Shown here: one piece after another, positions 51,935 to 60,944 of the stretch
Position numbering within the stretch: the stretch's first letter is position 1
Layout: each line of letters opens with the position of its first letter
Assembly (NCBI RefSeq): GCF_900176375.1
Contig: NZ_FWYF01000002.1
Coordinates: forward strand, 222,161-286,160
From: Reichenbachiella faecimaris
Lineage (GTDB): Bacteria; Bacteroidota; Bacteroidia; Cytophagales; Cyclobacteriaceae
DNA: 64,000 nucleotides
Reading direction: 5' to 3'
Position numbers and translations under genes: made by a program
Notes under the pieces: generated by a model
Database searches by the model: none
What the model was told of the DNA's origin: nothing
The model's input: the letters and a program-made list of their open reading frames with translations, nothing else

Positions 51935-53407
51935 ATGAATCGATTAATGCATTTTGCGATACTTATCGCTTTTTTGACCACGGCGTGTAGCCCAGGTCAG
52001 ACCACAACTGAAAAAAAAGAAGAGCCAAGAGGCAAAGAAAATGTAGCTTATCAATGGGGGCAAATGGCCCTAAAAGCTACCGCCAATGATACCGACATGT
52101 TTAAGCCAAGACCAACAATAACCAGTAGGTTTTTGGGCTTGATTTTCACTTCCATTTTTGACGCCTGGACGCGATACGATGAAAAAGCCACACCCCTCTA
52201 TCTAACAGACGTCGATAGACGACCTGCAGCTGAACTCACCACGCGCAACAAAGAAATAGCCATCAGCTATGCTGCTTACAGAGCTATGTCCGAATATTAT
52301 TATTCAGATTCTACAATGTACAGAGAATTTATGGTGGAGCTTGGACTTGACCCTGATGACATGTCCTTAGATCCTACAACGCCTGTTGGTATTGGCAACT
52401 TGGCAGCCAGGGCCGTAATAGAAGGAAGAAAAGGAGATGGGTCAAATCAGTACGGAGAACTTTCTGGTGAAATGGGCAAGCCGTACTATGACTACACAGA
52501 ATATGCTCCAGTAAATACAGTAGACAAAAATGTGGACATCAACAGATGGCAGCCCAAGTACTTCTCCGACGGCAAGGGAGGCAAATTTGCACCAAGCTGC
52601 TTGACGCCCTACTGGCAATTGGTAAAACCATTGATGTTAGACTCATCAAGTCAATTTCGCCCAGGACCTCCTCCAATGGTTGGCTCTGAGCAACTGGAAA
52701 AAGAAGTCAAAGAAGTGATTGATTTACAAGCCAATCTCACTGATGAAAATCGTGCCTTAGTAGAATTTATGAGAGATGGTCCAAGTTCAGTTCAGCAAGC
52801 AGGTCATTGGTTGATCTTTGCTCAAAATGTATCTATCCGCGACAATCATACACTTGATGAAGATGTCAAAATGTACTTCCTGGTAGAAGCAGTAGCCATG
52901 GATGGATTTATTGCCTGTTGGGATTCAAAAATGTTTTATGACTATGCCAGACCATACGCCTTGGTACACGATTATTACCAAGATCAAGTGATCAAAGCAT
53001 GGGGAGGGCCAGAAGTCGGTATGACAGAAATGAAAGGCGAACAATGGCGACCTTATTCGCCCGAAACTTTCCTATGTCCACCATTCCCTAGTTATGTTTC
53101 AGGCCACAGCACCATCAGTGGTGGATGTGCAGAAGTACTTAAACTGTATAAAGGAGATGACAATTTCGGAACCTCAGTTGATTTGGTACCAGGTATCCTG
53201 ACCGAACCAAACAACCTGGGAGATACAGTGACATTACATTTCCCAACATTTACTAAAGCAGGTGAGATGGCTGGCATCTCTAGAGTCATGGGTGGTTATC
53301 ACATCCAGGCCGACAATATTGAAGGATTGAACTTAGGTAGAAATGTAGCCAGGGACATCTACAAAAAATACCTCAACCTGATTGGCGAAAGGAAAGAAAC
53401 CATATAA
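51935..53407 (+). CDS. Vanadium-dependent haloperoxidase / PAP2-superfamily lipoprotein
   Basis: A 490-residue exported lipoprotein: signal peptide with lipobox TTAC (Cys ~17). The C-terminal half holds the vanadate/phosphate pocket: ARPYALVHDYY (Arg-Pro), FPSYVSGHSTISGG (S-G-H) and SRVMGGYHIQADNIEG (Arg and His), the order K/R-P..SGH..R-x5-H of vanadium haloperoxidases and acid phosphatases. The chosen ATG at 51935 gives the signal peptide; an open frame extends upstream to 51872. Whether it halogenates, acts as a phosphatase, or does neither cannot be decided. It sits between an outer-membrane protein and a DoxX-like gene. Confidence 0.85.
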   Translation: MNRLMHFAILIAFLTTACSPGQTTTEKKEEPRGKENVAYQWGQMALKATANDTDMFKPRPTITSRFLGLIFTSIFDAWTRYDEKATPLYLTDVDRRPAAELTTRNKEIAISYAAYRAMSEYYYSDSTMYREFMVELGLDPDDMSLDPTTPVGIGNLAARAVIEGRKGDGSNQYGELSGEMGKPYYDYTEYAPVNTVDKNVDINRWQPKYFSDGKGGKFAPSCLTPYWQLVKPLMLDSSSQFRPGPPPMVGSEQLEKEVKEVIDLQANLTDENRALVEFMRDGPSSVQQAGHWLIFAQNVSIRDNHTLDEDVKMYFLVEAVAMDGFIACWDSKMFYDYARPYALVHDYYQDQVIKAWGGPEVGMTEMKGEQWRPYSPETFLCPPFPSYVSGHSTISGGCAEVLKLYKGDDNFGTSVDLVPGILTEPNNLGDTVTLHFPTFTKAGEMAGISRVMGGYHIQADNIEGLNLGRNVARDIYKKYLNLIGERKETI

Positions 53408-53417
53408 ACTTAGCGTC

Positions 53418-53873
53418 ATGAGTGTGAAGGAAATATCAGAGAAAATAGATGATCGCCTTTTCGTCCTTGCGGACAAGTATGGTCTAGTGCTACTGGAAGC
53501 TTCCATCGGATTGATCTATTTGTGGTTTGGCCTGTTAAAATTTATTCCAAACTACAGCCCTGCTGAAATACTAGCCGCTGATACCCTAGACCTCCTGACT
53601 CTACAGTTTTTTGATAAACAAGTGATGTTGTGGATTCTCGCAAGTGGAGAGCTACTCATTGGCTTAGCGCTGATATTAAGAATCAAATCCAAATATGTGA
53701 TTTGGGGATTACTTGTTCATATGGGAGGGACTTTCTCTCCCATAATTTTCTTTCCAGAACAAATTTTTACACATCCGCCATTTGGGTTCAGTATGGTAGG
53801 TCAATACATCATGAAAAATCTAGTGATCATCAGTGCTGCACTTGTGATCTATACTAAAAATTCCAGGCGATAA
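53418..53873 (+). CDS. DoxX-like small membrane protein
   Basis: A 151-residue protein with four hydrophobic helices (~24-46, 74-92, 96-118, 125-146). LLEASIGLIYLWFGLLKFIPNYSPAE is the DoxX/YkgB-like N-terminal pattern, and the charged residues ASGELLIGLALIL match the second helix. DoxX-type proteins are linked to quinone or sulfur redox in some species, but most are uncharacterised. The start was put at ATG 53418, 10 bp after the haloperoxidase stop; an overlapping TTG upstream is less likely. Confidence 0.75.
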   Translation: MSVKEISEKIDDRLFVLADKYGLVLLEASIGLIYLWFGLLKFIPNYSPAEILAADTLDLLTLQFFDKQVMLWILASGELLIGLALILRIKSKYVIWGLLVHMGGTFSPIIFFPEQIFTHPPFGFSMVGQYIMKNLVIISAALVIYTKNSRR

Positions 53874-54005
53874 CTGATAAGACATCCAAAATTGATCTGT
53901 TATCATAGTATTATCCTGATTACCTTTTAGTTACCTCTCTTTTCTAGCGCTTTAGTTTTCATTACAAAGAGCGAATTTTATCCATATTAAAGGATACTCC
54001 TGCTC

Positions 54006-55568
54006 ATGAAAACCAAGTTTTTATTGTTCCTATTATTGGTCAATGCTGAATATGTCTTTGGGCAGGTCTTGTATCCTGACGACGCTCTATCTGACTATTA
54101 TGATATAGTAGAGCTAAAAAATGTTGCTATGATCAAGCGTCTCAACATCCACCCAACAATGATCACCCAGTATAAGGTAGACAGTCTGGGTTGGAACCCA
54201 TGGAGTGATCAGCTCACTCAAATCACTTCTGAAAACAGATATTTTCATTTATTACCCTTCAAAACTTCCGTTTTCTTTAATTCAGACTATTCACGTAGCT
54301 ATAGAGATGGCCCCCTTTGGAAAGGTAAGGGACTAACTGTGAGTCTACAAGGGGGATTTACTGGTAAACATGGCATAGTGAAGTACACTTTTGCTCCACT
54401 GATTTATTATTCTCAGAATAGTCCTTATTCGCTTGCCCCTACTATGGGGCAAAACGATCCATATAATTATCAGTTTGTCAATCAAAAAATAGATTTCGTC
54501 CAGCGCTTTGGAGCGCATCCGTTTACAAAATTTAACCTTGGTCAATCAGAAATAAGAATGGTTTTGGACTGGTTTACTTTTGGTATTTCTACTCAAAATA
54601 TGGTATGGGGGCCATCCCAATTTGCACCTATCCTCATGGGAAACAATGCTGCTGGAATCCCACGTGTAGAACTTGGCACCCATCACCCAGTATCCACTCC
54701 CTTAGGAGATGTAGAATTGAGCTTTTATTGGGGCGTGCTTTCAGAGTCCAATTATTTCGACAACAATTCAAAAAACAATCAAAGATATTGGTCAGGGGCA
54801 GCTTTTGGTTTCAGGCCAAGTTTTCTCCCCGATTTGTGTATTGGCCTGAATAGGGTACTGTACAAAAAAGGGGAAGAATTTGATGCAACAGATTTGAGTA
54901 TCATCTTATGGAGATTTAACCCGCCAAACAACAGCAATCCACAAACTGGCAACGACGAGTATGATCAAATGGGTTCTATTACTATAGAGTGGGCTTTCAC
55001 TGAAGTTGGGTTTCAAACCTATTTCGAGTTCGCCAAAAATGATTTTGGAGGGAGCCTGGTGGGCTTGGAACCTGAGCATGGACGTGGCTATACCATGGGC
55101 GCGGTCAAATTGGTAGAACTAAATAGGGACAAATTGTTAAAACTGAGTTACGAACATAGCACATTAGATCGTTCCAAATCAAACACTTATAGGGGTTATA
55201 ACCGATGGTATTCACATACTTATGTACAACAGGGATATACACAAAATGGGCAGCTTATAGCTGGAGGTGGTATTGGTCCTGGCTCGAACACTGACGCATT
55301 TAGTGTCTCCTTTATTTGGAATCTGGGAATGATGTCTATCACAGGACAGCGAATTCGATTCGACGACGACTATTTTATGGAAAGCATTCTGGACAATAAT
55401 CGTCACGATCAGGAATGGTCAGGAATCGTCAAATACACCAGAATATTCAACCAATATCGGTTAACTACAGAATTGGGTTTCAGTGGTCGCAGAAACATGT
55501 ATTATGTGCAAAACAATGATCACTACAACTGGATGACTGGCGTATCACTTGTTAGGAAATTTCATTAG
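54006..55568 (+). CDS. Capsule assembly Wzi family outer-membrane protein
   Basis: A 520-residue secreted beta-barrel. A signal peptide (LLFLLLVNAEYVFGQ) is followed by a large barrel: FLLPFKTS-like strands, FFNSDYSRSYRDGPLWKGKGLTVSLQGGFTGKHG, GQSEIRMVLDWFTFGISTQNMVWGPSQFAPILMGNNAAGIPRVELG, and a C-terminal strand ending SLVRKFH. The WGPSQFAPILMGNNAAG segment is typical of the Wzi family, which anchors capsular polysaccharide to the surface. In Bacteroidota Wzi-like proteins are common outside capsule loci. It is convergent with the acyl-CoA ligase gene, 10 bp apart. Confidence 0.85.
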   Translation: MKTKFLLFLLLVNAEYVFGQVLYPDDALSDYYDIVELKNVAMIKRLNIHPTMITQYKVDSLGWNPWSDQLTQITSENRYFHLLPFKTSVFFNSDYSRSYRDGPLWKGKGLTVSLQGGFTGKHGIVKYTFAPLIYYSQNSPYSLAPTMGQNDPYNYQFVNQKIDFVQRFGAHPFTKFNLGQSEIRMVLDWFTFGISTQNMVWGPSQFAPILMGNNAAGIPRVELGTHHPVSTPLGDVELSFYWGVLSESNYFDNNSKNNQRYWSGAAFGFRPSFLPDLCIGLNRVLYKKGEEFDATDLSIILWRFNPPNNSNPQTGNDEYDQMGSITIEWAFTEVGFQTYFEFAKNDFGGSLVGLEPEHGRGYTMGAVKLVELNRDKLLKLSYEHSTLDRSKSNTYRGYNRWYSHTYVQQGYTQNGQLIAGGGIGPGSNTDAFSVSFIWNLGMMSITGQRIRFDDDYFMESILDNNRHDQEWSGIVKYTRIFNQYRLTTELGFSGRRNMYYVQNNDHYNWMTGVSLVRKFH

Positions 55569-55578
55569 AAGTCAATTC

Positions 55579-57348
55579 TTAACTTGACATCATATAAATC
55601 CCTTCGATCAGTTCCTTGAATTTATCTTTTATGATTCTGCGCTTGAGCTTGAGCGTAGGCGTCAGTTCCCCTGTATCAATACCCCAAACTGTTTCTACTA
55701 ATTCGAATTTTTTTATCTGTTCCCAGTTGCCAAATTCTTCATTGAATCGAGCAATTTCTGACTGATACAGTTTAAGTACTTCTGGGTGAGCAATTAGTTC
55801 CTTAGTATCTAAGGAAGTAATTCCATGATCTGCCTGCCAGTCTTTGAGGGCTTCAAAGTTAGGCACTATCAAAGCTGAAGGAAACTTACGTCCTTCCCCT
55901 ACTACCATGATCTGCTCGATATAGATACTTTCCTTAAACTTATTCTCCATAAGTTGAGGAGCGATATATTTACCACCAGACGTTTTGAACATCTCCTTTT
56001 TACGATCCGTAATTCTTAAAAAACCTTCCTCTACAACACCAATATCCCCTGTATGAAACCAACCATCCTGAATGACTTCAGCAGTAAGCTCTGGCGCCTT
56101 GTAATAGCCCATCATCACATTGGGTCCTTTGCAAAGTATCTCTCCATCGTCTGCAATTTTCACTTGCACGTGATCAATTAATTTTCCCACAGCACCCATC
56201 CGTACGTACTCTGGAAATGGAGCCGTAGCGGTAATTACAGGCGAAGTTTCTGTCAAGCCATATCCTTCACAAACGGGGATTTCTGCTGCCCAAAAAATGC
56301 GTGCCAATCTTGGCTGCAGGGCGGCCGCTCCAGACGAAATGAGTTTTAATTGCCCCCCAAGTGCTTCTCTCCATTTTGAGAAAATCAATTTTCTTGCAAT
56401 TTTCATTTTGAAATGATACCACCCACTAAAATCTCCATTGGGATCATACCTCAATCCCAGATCAATAGCCCAGAAGAATAACTTCCGCTTGACCAAAGGC
56501 AACTCATAGCCTTTAGATACAATTTTGTCATATACTTTCTCTAGCAATCGAGGCACACAAGTGAACATTTGTGGACTTACCTCTTTTATATTTTCACCAA
56601 TGGCGTCCATGCTTTCCGCATAATATATGGAAAGGCTATTGTAGAAATACACATAAATTGCCGTTCGCTCGTAGATATGGCACATTGGCAAAAAGCTCAG
56701 GGTTCTGTCTTGCCCGGGATTCATGCATCCCATGGTTCGGGCAGACACGCCCAGCGTGTTCGAAACAATATTGTTGTGACTCAGCATAACACCCTTAGGT
56801 CTGCCTGTAGTACCTGATGTGTAGATGATAGTGAGCAGGTCTTCTGGTTCTACCTCATCCATCAAGGCTTTTACCACGGCCAAATCACCAGTAGGATTTT
56901 TATCTTTTACTGCCTTCCAGTTTTCAACGCCCTCCACCTGATCAAAGGAATATACATGCTCAATGTTCAGAGAGGCAGTTGCCGTCTTGACCTTCTCCAT
57001 CAACTCCTGATCTGCTGCAAATATCATTTTGACTTCCGCATGCTCAAAAATGAACTCATAATCTTCAATAGTGATAGTCGGGTACATAGGCACAGTCACC
57101 ACCCCTATTTGCTGACAGGCAAAATCTATAAAATTCCATTCTGGCCTATTGGGTGAAACAATAGCTGTTTTGTCTCCAGCTTTTAAACCTAGCGCTAGCA
57201 TACCCAGGCTTAAGTCGTTTACAATTTGGATTACTTCAGCAGTGCTAAAGCCGTTCCATTGTCCAAATTCTTTATGATTCAGAGCATTGGAAAGTGGACA
57301 ATTATCTTGTTGATAATAAAGGAAGTCAAATACGCGAGTGGGTGTCAT
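55579..57348 (-). CDS. Long-chain fatty-acid--CoA ligase (AMP-forming)
   Basis: A 589-residue ANL-superfamily enzyme that activates fatty acids to acyl-CoA via acyl-AMP. Motifs are in order: P-loop YTSGTTGRPKGVMLSHNN (~176-193), the gate-like FLPMCHIYERTA, A5 EGYGLTETSPV, A7 WFHTGDIGVV and A8 RITDRKKEMFKTSGGKYIAPQ. It is of the FadD15-like family (MCHIYER segment). It is the last gene of a minus-strand run after EcsC (29-bp gap), GNAT and CsaA. It may feed the acyl-CoA dehydrogenase elsewhere in the window. Confidence 0.94.
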   Translation of the reverse strand: MTPTRVFDFLYYQQDNCPLSNALNHKEFGQWNGFSTAEVIQIVNDLSLGMLALGLKAGDKTAIVSPNRPEWNFIDFACQQIGVVTVPMYPTITIEDYEFIFEHAEVKMIFAADQELMEKVKTATASLNIEHVYSFDQVEGVENWKAVKDKNPTGDLAVVKALMDEVEPEDLLTIIYTSGTTGRPKGVMLSHNNIVSNTLGVSARTMGCMNPGQDRTLSFLPMCHIYERTAIYVYFYNSLSIYYAESMDAIGENIKEVSPQMFTCVPRLLEKVYDKIVSKGYELPLVKRKLFFWAIDLGLRYDPNGDFSGWYHFKMKIARKLIFSKWREALGGQLKLISSGAAALQPRLARIFWAAEIPVCEGYGLTETSPVITATAPFPEYVRMGAVGKLIDHVQVKIADDGEILCKGPNVMMGYYKAPELTAEVIQDGWFHTGDIGVVEEGFLRITDRKKEMFKTSGGKYIAPQLMENKFKESIYIEQIMVVGEGRKFPSALIVPNFEALKDWQADHGITSLDTKELIAHPEVLKLYQSEIARFNEEFGNWEQIKKFELVETVWGIDTGELTPTLKLKRRIIKDKFKELIEGIYMMSS

Positions 57349-57377
57349 CTTGTTTTTGTAGTAATTTCCTAAGATAA

Positions 57378-58148
57378 TTATTCTGGCAATCTCAAGCTCC
57401 CTTTTTTTAGATTTTCTGAATCTATGGTTCCAGTATTTAATCTTCTCAATCTGTACGCATTCATTGCCGTTTTGCCCAGCCGATTAGTCAGCTTGTGATT
57501 GACATAAGCGCCAACTACTGCACCCACCCCAGGAATCAACTGCAGTAGCTTGGCCAAATCCAGATGATCACGATACTCTTGCTGGAAGGATCGCCAATCA
57601 AAAGCATGGATGTCTCCTGGGAGTTTATCTTTTTGAACTTCCCAGTTACTTATAATCAAATAAATTTCATTTCTCCTTTTTTGACTAGAAAAGGCCAGCT
57701 GAAATACATGGAGAATAAATAAGCGCTCTTTGTAATCTCTGGTATCCACACCATAAGTTCCAGCTATATCAAACAACATTTTCATCTTAATGGACAGCCA
57801 CAACGGAAAGTCTGCCAATCCACTCACAAATCCCCCAAATCCTGTAATGGCTCCTTCTGCAGTAGCCGTGGAAGTATATTTGTTGATTTTGTCCTTCACC
57901 TGTTCCTCTATATCCATTAGTGAACGCACCTCAGTGGATGGTTTCGTGGTAAACTCTGCTCCAAACAAAACTGCCCGTGTCAGCTCTTTGATCACCTTAG
58001 TAATTACCTGATGCAAACGATTGGGGAGTAGGCTATTGATTTTAGTTTGCAACCTGCGGATAGCTGCATTCGACACAGAGGGCGTACGCTGCATCGCTCG
58101 CTGCCACTCGGCCAATTCGCCCGCAATTTTCTCTTCGTACTTAGACAT
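57378..58148 (-). CDS. EcsC family protein
   Basis: A 256-residue protein with the EcsC domain: INSLLPNRLHQVITKVIKELTRAVLFGAEFTT, the glycine-rich GAITGFGGFVSGLADFPLWLSIKMKMLFDIAGTYGVDTRDYKERLFILHVF, and LLQLIPGVGAVVGAYVNHKLTNRLGKTAMNAYRLR. In Bacillus, EcsC is the third gene of an ABC-transporter operon, but here no ABC genes are nearby, and the function is unknown. The hydrophobic middle suggests membrane association. The start overlaps the end of the GNAT gene by 8 bp, indicating coupled translation. Confidence 0.85.
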   Translation of the reverse strand: MSKYEEKIAGELAEWQRAMQRTPSVSNAAIRRLQTKINSLLPNRLHQVITKVIKELTRAVLFGAEFTTKPSTEVRSLMDIEEQVKDKINKYTSTATAEGAITGFGGFVSGLADFPLWLSIKMKMLFDIAGTYGVDTRDYKERLFILHVFQLAFSSQKRRNEIYLIISNWEVQKDKLPGDIHAFDWRSFQQEYRDHLDLAKLLQLIPGVGAVVGAYVNHKLTNRLGKTAMNAYRLRRLNTGTIDSENLKKGSLRLPE

Positions 58149-59013
58149 TTGTCAATTGCTTTTGCATTTCGTATTGCTGAAGATCTCGCGCAAACCCAAG
58201 CGCCTCAAAAAAAAGAATGGCTCCCTCTTCTTTAGTCTCTATGTTCAGTACAGAAAGTGTTTTGCTTTCGCTCAATAAATGTGCACGGGTCAATAAGGCC
58301 GCACCTATTCCCTGATTTCTATATTTATAGTGAACTGCCAATTGAGTGATTCTTCCATTCTTTGGTTGAAAAATAACATAGCCCAAAAGGCCTTCATTTT
58401 CACGATACTCCAAAATCGTTTCTTTGGATAAATGATATCGGACCTGAGACAACTGATCCAGCATACTTGGATTTATTTCACCTAAGGACCCATATTCACT
58501 GACAGAAAACACTCTAGTCTCTTTAATCTCCAGGGTCTGATTGGCATTTTTTTTCAGGATTCCATCTTTCAGCATTAAACACTGAAAAGTTTTAGTCTTC
58601 TTGAACCCCACTTTTGAATAAGCATGAATAGCTGCCTCATTATCTATCAAGACTTCCAAAACACATTTTTCAACGCCATTACTAATTAAATCGGGCAAAA
58701 TGAATTCATACATTTTAGCTGTGAGCCCCTGACCCAGATAGCCTGGGATCACTCCTGTGCCACCATTATAGGCAGCTAGTTGGCCTTCGTATTTGTTGAT
58801 AGTTTGAAAAATAAACCCAACCAATTTGTCGCCAGAAAAAACACCAGGGGACAAGCCAAAATTGATATTCAACTTCGAAAGCATTCTGTCCTCAAACGCA
58901 TCTCTTGACATTTTCATATTCACTTGATAATTAGAAAATGCCTCTACAAATGACCTGTGCATTTGACTAAGATCGTTTCTAGTCAGCGCTCTATAGCTTA
59001 GGGTGGACACCAT
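58141..59013 (-). CDS. GNAT-family N-acetyltransferase, possibly two-domain
   Basis: A 290-residue protein with two GNAT-like halves. The first has IPGYLGQGLTAKMYEFIL and CVLEVLIDNEAAIHAYSKVGFKKTK; the second has ITQLAVHYKYRNQGIGAALLTRAHLLSE, an acetyl-CoA loop (Q/R-x-x-G-x-G/A), and LFFEALGFARDLQQYE. The second half looks more canonical, so the protein may be a fused tandem with one active site. The start is ATG 59013, overlapping the csaA stop by one base (TGATG); a TTG two codons earlier is less likely. The substrate is unknown. Confidence 0.82.
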   Translation of the reverse strand: MVSTLSYRALTRNDLSQMHRSFVEAFSNYQVNMKMSRDAFEDRMLSKLNINFGLSPGVFSGDKLVGFIFQTINKYEGQLAAYNGGTGVIPGYLGQGLTAKMYEFILPDLISNGVEKCVLEVLIDNEAAIHAYSKVGFKKTKTFQCLMLKDGILKKNANQTLEIKETRVFSVSEYGSLGEINPSMLDQLSQVRYHLSKETILEYRENEGLLGYVIFQPKNGRITQLAVHYKYRNQGIGAALLTRAHLLSESKTLSVLNIETKEEGAILFFEALGFARDLQQYEMQKQLTNV

Positions 59014-59357
59014 CAGCAAAGCCTACTGCCATTAGGTAGTTTTCTTTCCACAGAAGAAAGTACGATATCGCCATTTGCGTCAGCAAAGCCTGTAACAAGT
59101 ATTTCAGACATGAATTTCCCAATCTGTCTGGGCGGAAAATTGACCACGCATATAACCTGCCTGCCCTCAAGGTCTTCTAGTGAATAATGAACTGTAATCT
59201 GTGCACTCGACTTTTTTACGCCTATCTCTTCGCCCAAGTCGACAGTTAATTTATAGGCTGGTTTTCTGGCTTCTGGATAAGGTTCGACCGTTAGAATCGT
59301 ACCTACACGTAAATCCACTTTTTCAAAATCGTCCCAACTGATTAAGTCCTGGCTCAT
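59013..59357 (-). CDS. csaA: CsaA-type tRNA-binding protein
   Basis: A 114-residue EMAP-II/OB-fold tRNA-binding domain protein: [51 protein letters not shown], then [28 protein letters not shown]. It matches CsaA in length and in the VKKSSAQI and PPRQIG motifs. CsaA is reported as a secretion-related chaperone in Bacillus and as a tRNA-binding dimer in structural work. It overlaps the nucleoside phosphorylase gene by 4 bp (ATGA) and touches the GNAT gene, so three genes are tightly coupled. Confidence 0.93.
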   Translation of the reverse strand: MSQDLISWDDFEKVDLRVGTILTVEPYPEARKPAYKLTVDLGEEIGVKKSSAQITVHYSLEDLEGRQVICVVNFPPRQIGKFMSEILVTGFADANGDIVLSSVERKLPNGSRLC

Positions 59358-60211
59358 ATTCTATCTAATACCTTTTTTATCAAATCATCAACTATTTTTC
59401 CTGGCTCCTGAGCAAATTTGTGAGTGACTCTATTGGCTAAAATAGCATTGAGACTCAGCACCTCATGACCCAATATTCTGCCCAAAGCATAATATCCTGC
59501 TGTCTCCATCTCAAAATTGGTCAACCTAAAATCGTTATGTCGAAATTGATTGAGTACATCCATAAATGCTGGCAGCTTGTTCTCTGCTCGCAAAGTCCTG
59601 CCTTGAGGCCCATAGAATCCTGGGCAAGTGGCAGTGTTGCCATGGATCATATCAAAAGCCAATTGGTCTTTCAAACCTAAGGAACCAGCTACTGCATACG
59701 GAGCAAATGGCAATCCAGTTGCTGACTGCAATGCCATTGAAATAGATTGTTCTACATCCGTTTGTTGTAATTCATAATAGCACATCAACGTGTCCAGACC
59801 CACGGCCATATCAGTGGCTAAAAGCGACCCAACTGGTATATCTTCCTGCATGCTTCCAGAAGTACCTATTCTAATGATTCTTAAGCTTGTTTTTTTTTCT
59901 TTGATGGCGCGAGTGGTCAAGTCAATATTGGCCAAAGCATCTAATTCGTTGAGGAAAATCTCAATATTGTCTGTGCCCATGCCTGTGCTCATCACGGTCA
60001 GCTGCTTACCCTGATAGACGCCACGATGGGTGACGAACTCCCTGCACCTTTTTTTGAAATCCACTTGATCAAATAGGTTGGAGATTTTCTCCACTCGATC
60101 TGGGTCACCCACAGTGATGATCGTATCTGTGATATCTTCTGGTTTTAGATTCAGATGATAAACACTGCCATCAGAATTTAGAATAAGATCTGTTTCGGAA
60201 ATTTGGGTCAT
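59354..60211 (-). CDS. Nucleoside phosphorylase (uridine/purine type)
   Basis: A 285-residue enzyme of the PNP/UDP family, which splits nucleosides with phosphate. [23 protein letters not shown] is the phosphate-binding N-terminus; [12 protein letters not shown] and [23 protein letters not shown] are the sugar/phosphate core; [30 protein letters not shown] is the base/ribose site with conserved Glu-Met-Glu. The family splits into uridine and purine enzymes, and the specificity here is not clear. It heads the minus-strand group nucleoside phosphorylase - csaA - GNAT - ecsC - acyl-CoA ligase. Confidence 0.9.
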   Translation of the reverse strand: MTQISETDLILNSDGSVYHLNLKPEDITDTIITVGDPDRVEKISNLFDQVDFKKRCREFVTHRGVYQGKQLTVMSTGMGTDNIEIFLNELDALANIDLTTRAIKEKKTSLRIIRIGTSGSMQEDIPVGSLLATDMAVGLDTLMCYYELQQTDVEQSISMALQSATGLPFAPYAVAGSLGLKDQLAFDMIHGNTATCPGFYGPQGRTLRAENKLPAFMDVLNQFRHNDFRLTNFEMETAGYYALGRILGHEVLSLNAILANRVTHKFAQEPGKIVDDLIKKVLDRI

Positions 60212-60280
60212 GCGCTTTTGAAGAAAATTAATTCTTGAAAAGATAGCAAAAACTACAAGATCATAAGAGAAAAAGCACGG

Positions 60281-60919
60281 TTATGCGTCTACCTTTTGTG
60301 CAGGATTACCAAAGACTGTGTCCCCAGCAGCCACATCTGCAATCACCACAGACCCAGCACCTATTCTGGCATTTTTACCAATTTTGATCCCACTGACCAG
60401 CACAGAACCAGCCCCCACAAAAGCATTCTCTCCAAGCTCAACATTAGCACTTACAGTCGCTCCAGCACCTATTTGTACAAAATCACCTAGTTTGGCATCG
60501 TGATCTACTGTACAGCCACTGTGTAGTATACAATGATTGGCTAAATCTGAACCAGCCCCTAAGGTCACATTGGCGTTGATAAAATTGCCATGACCAAGTA
60601 CAGCAGATTTCGCTATATGGGCAGAAGAGTGGATGGCATTTGTAGGCATCACCTTTCGCTTCTCAATCAAAGTGTTGGCAATACTCTGCTTCTCTTTGCT
60701 GTCATCAGTAGCCACGAATGCTTCACATTTTTGACCAATCAACTTCAAAAATCCCTGATCAGTAGTTTTACCCAAAACTGGAATATTATCTATTTCTGTA
60801 TCATGGAGTTTTTTATCATCATCTAGAAAGCCATACACGACATTTCCATTGGATTCGAAAATTTCAAGTGCAGCTCGACCTAAGCCACCAGTGCCAAATA
60901 TGATTACGGGATTTTCCAT
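60281..60919 (-). CDS. NeuD/PglD-like sugar O-acyltransferase
   Basis: A 212-residue protein with an N-terminal Rossmann-like domain (ENPVIIFGTGGLGRAALEIFESNG, then VVYGFLDDD) and a C-terminal left-handed beta-helix of hexapeptide repeats (~90-205: HIAKSAVLGHGNFINANVTLGAGSDLANHCILHSGCTVDHDAKLG and so on). The conserved His in the HSGCTVDHDAKLG stretch is the usual catalytic residue. Members acetylate sialic acid, bacillosamine or other surface sugars. There is no other glycan gene cluster here, though Wzi is 5 kb to the left. A polytopic membrane protein gene precedes it at 60945. Confidence 0.9.
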   Translation of the reverse strand: MENPVIIFGTGGLGRAALEIFESNGNVVYGFLDDDKKLHDTEIDNIPVLGKTTDQGFLKLIGQKCEAFVATDDSKEKQSIANTLIEKRKVMPTNAIHSSAHIAKSAVLGHGNFINANVTLGAGSDLANHCILHSGCTVDHDAKLGDFVQIGAGATVSANVELGENAFVGAGSVLVSGIKIGKNARIGAGSVVIADVAAGDTVFGNPAQKVDA

Positions 60920-60944
60920 GCCGCAAAGTTAGATAAAAGAAAAA

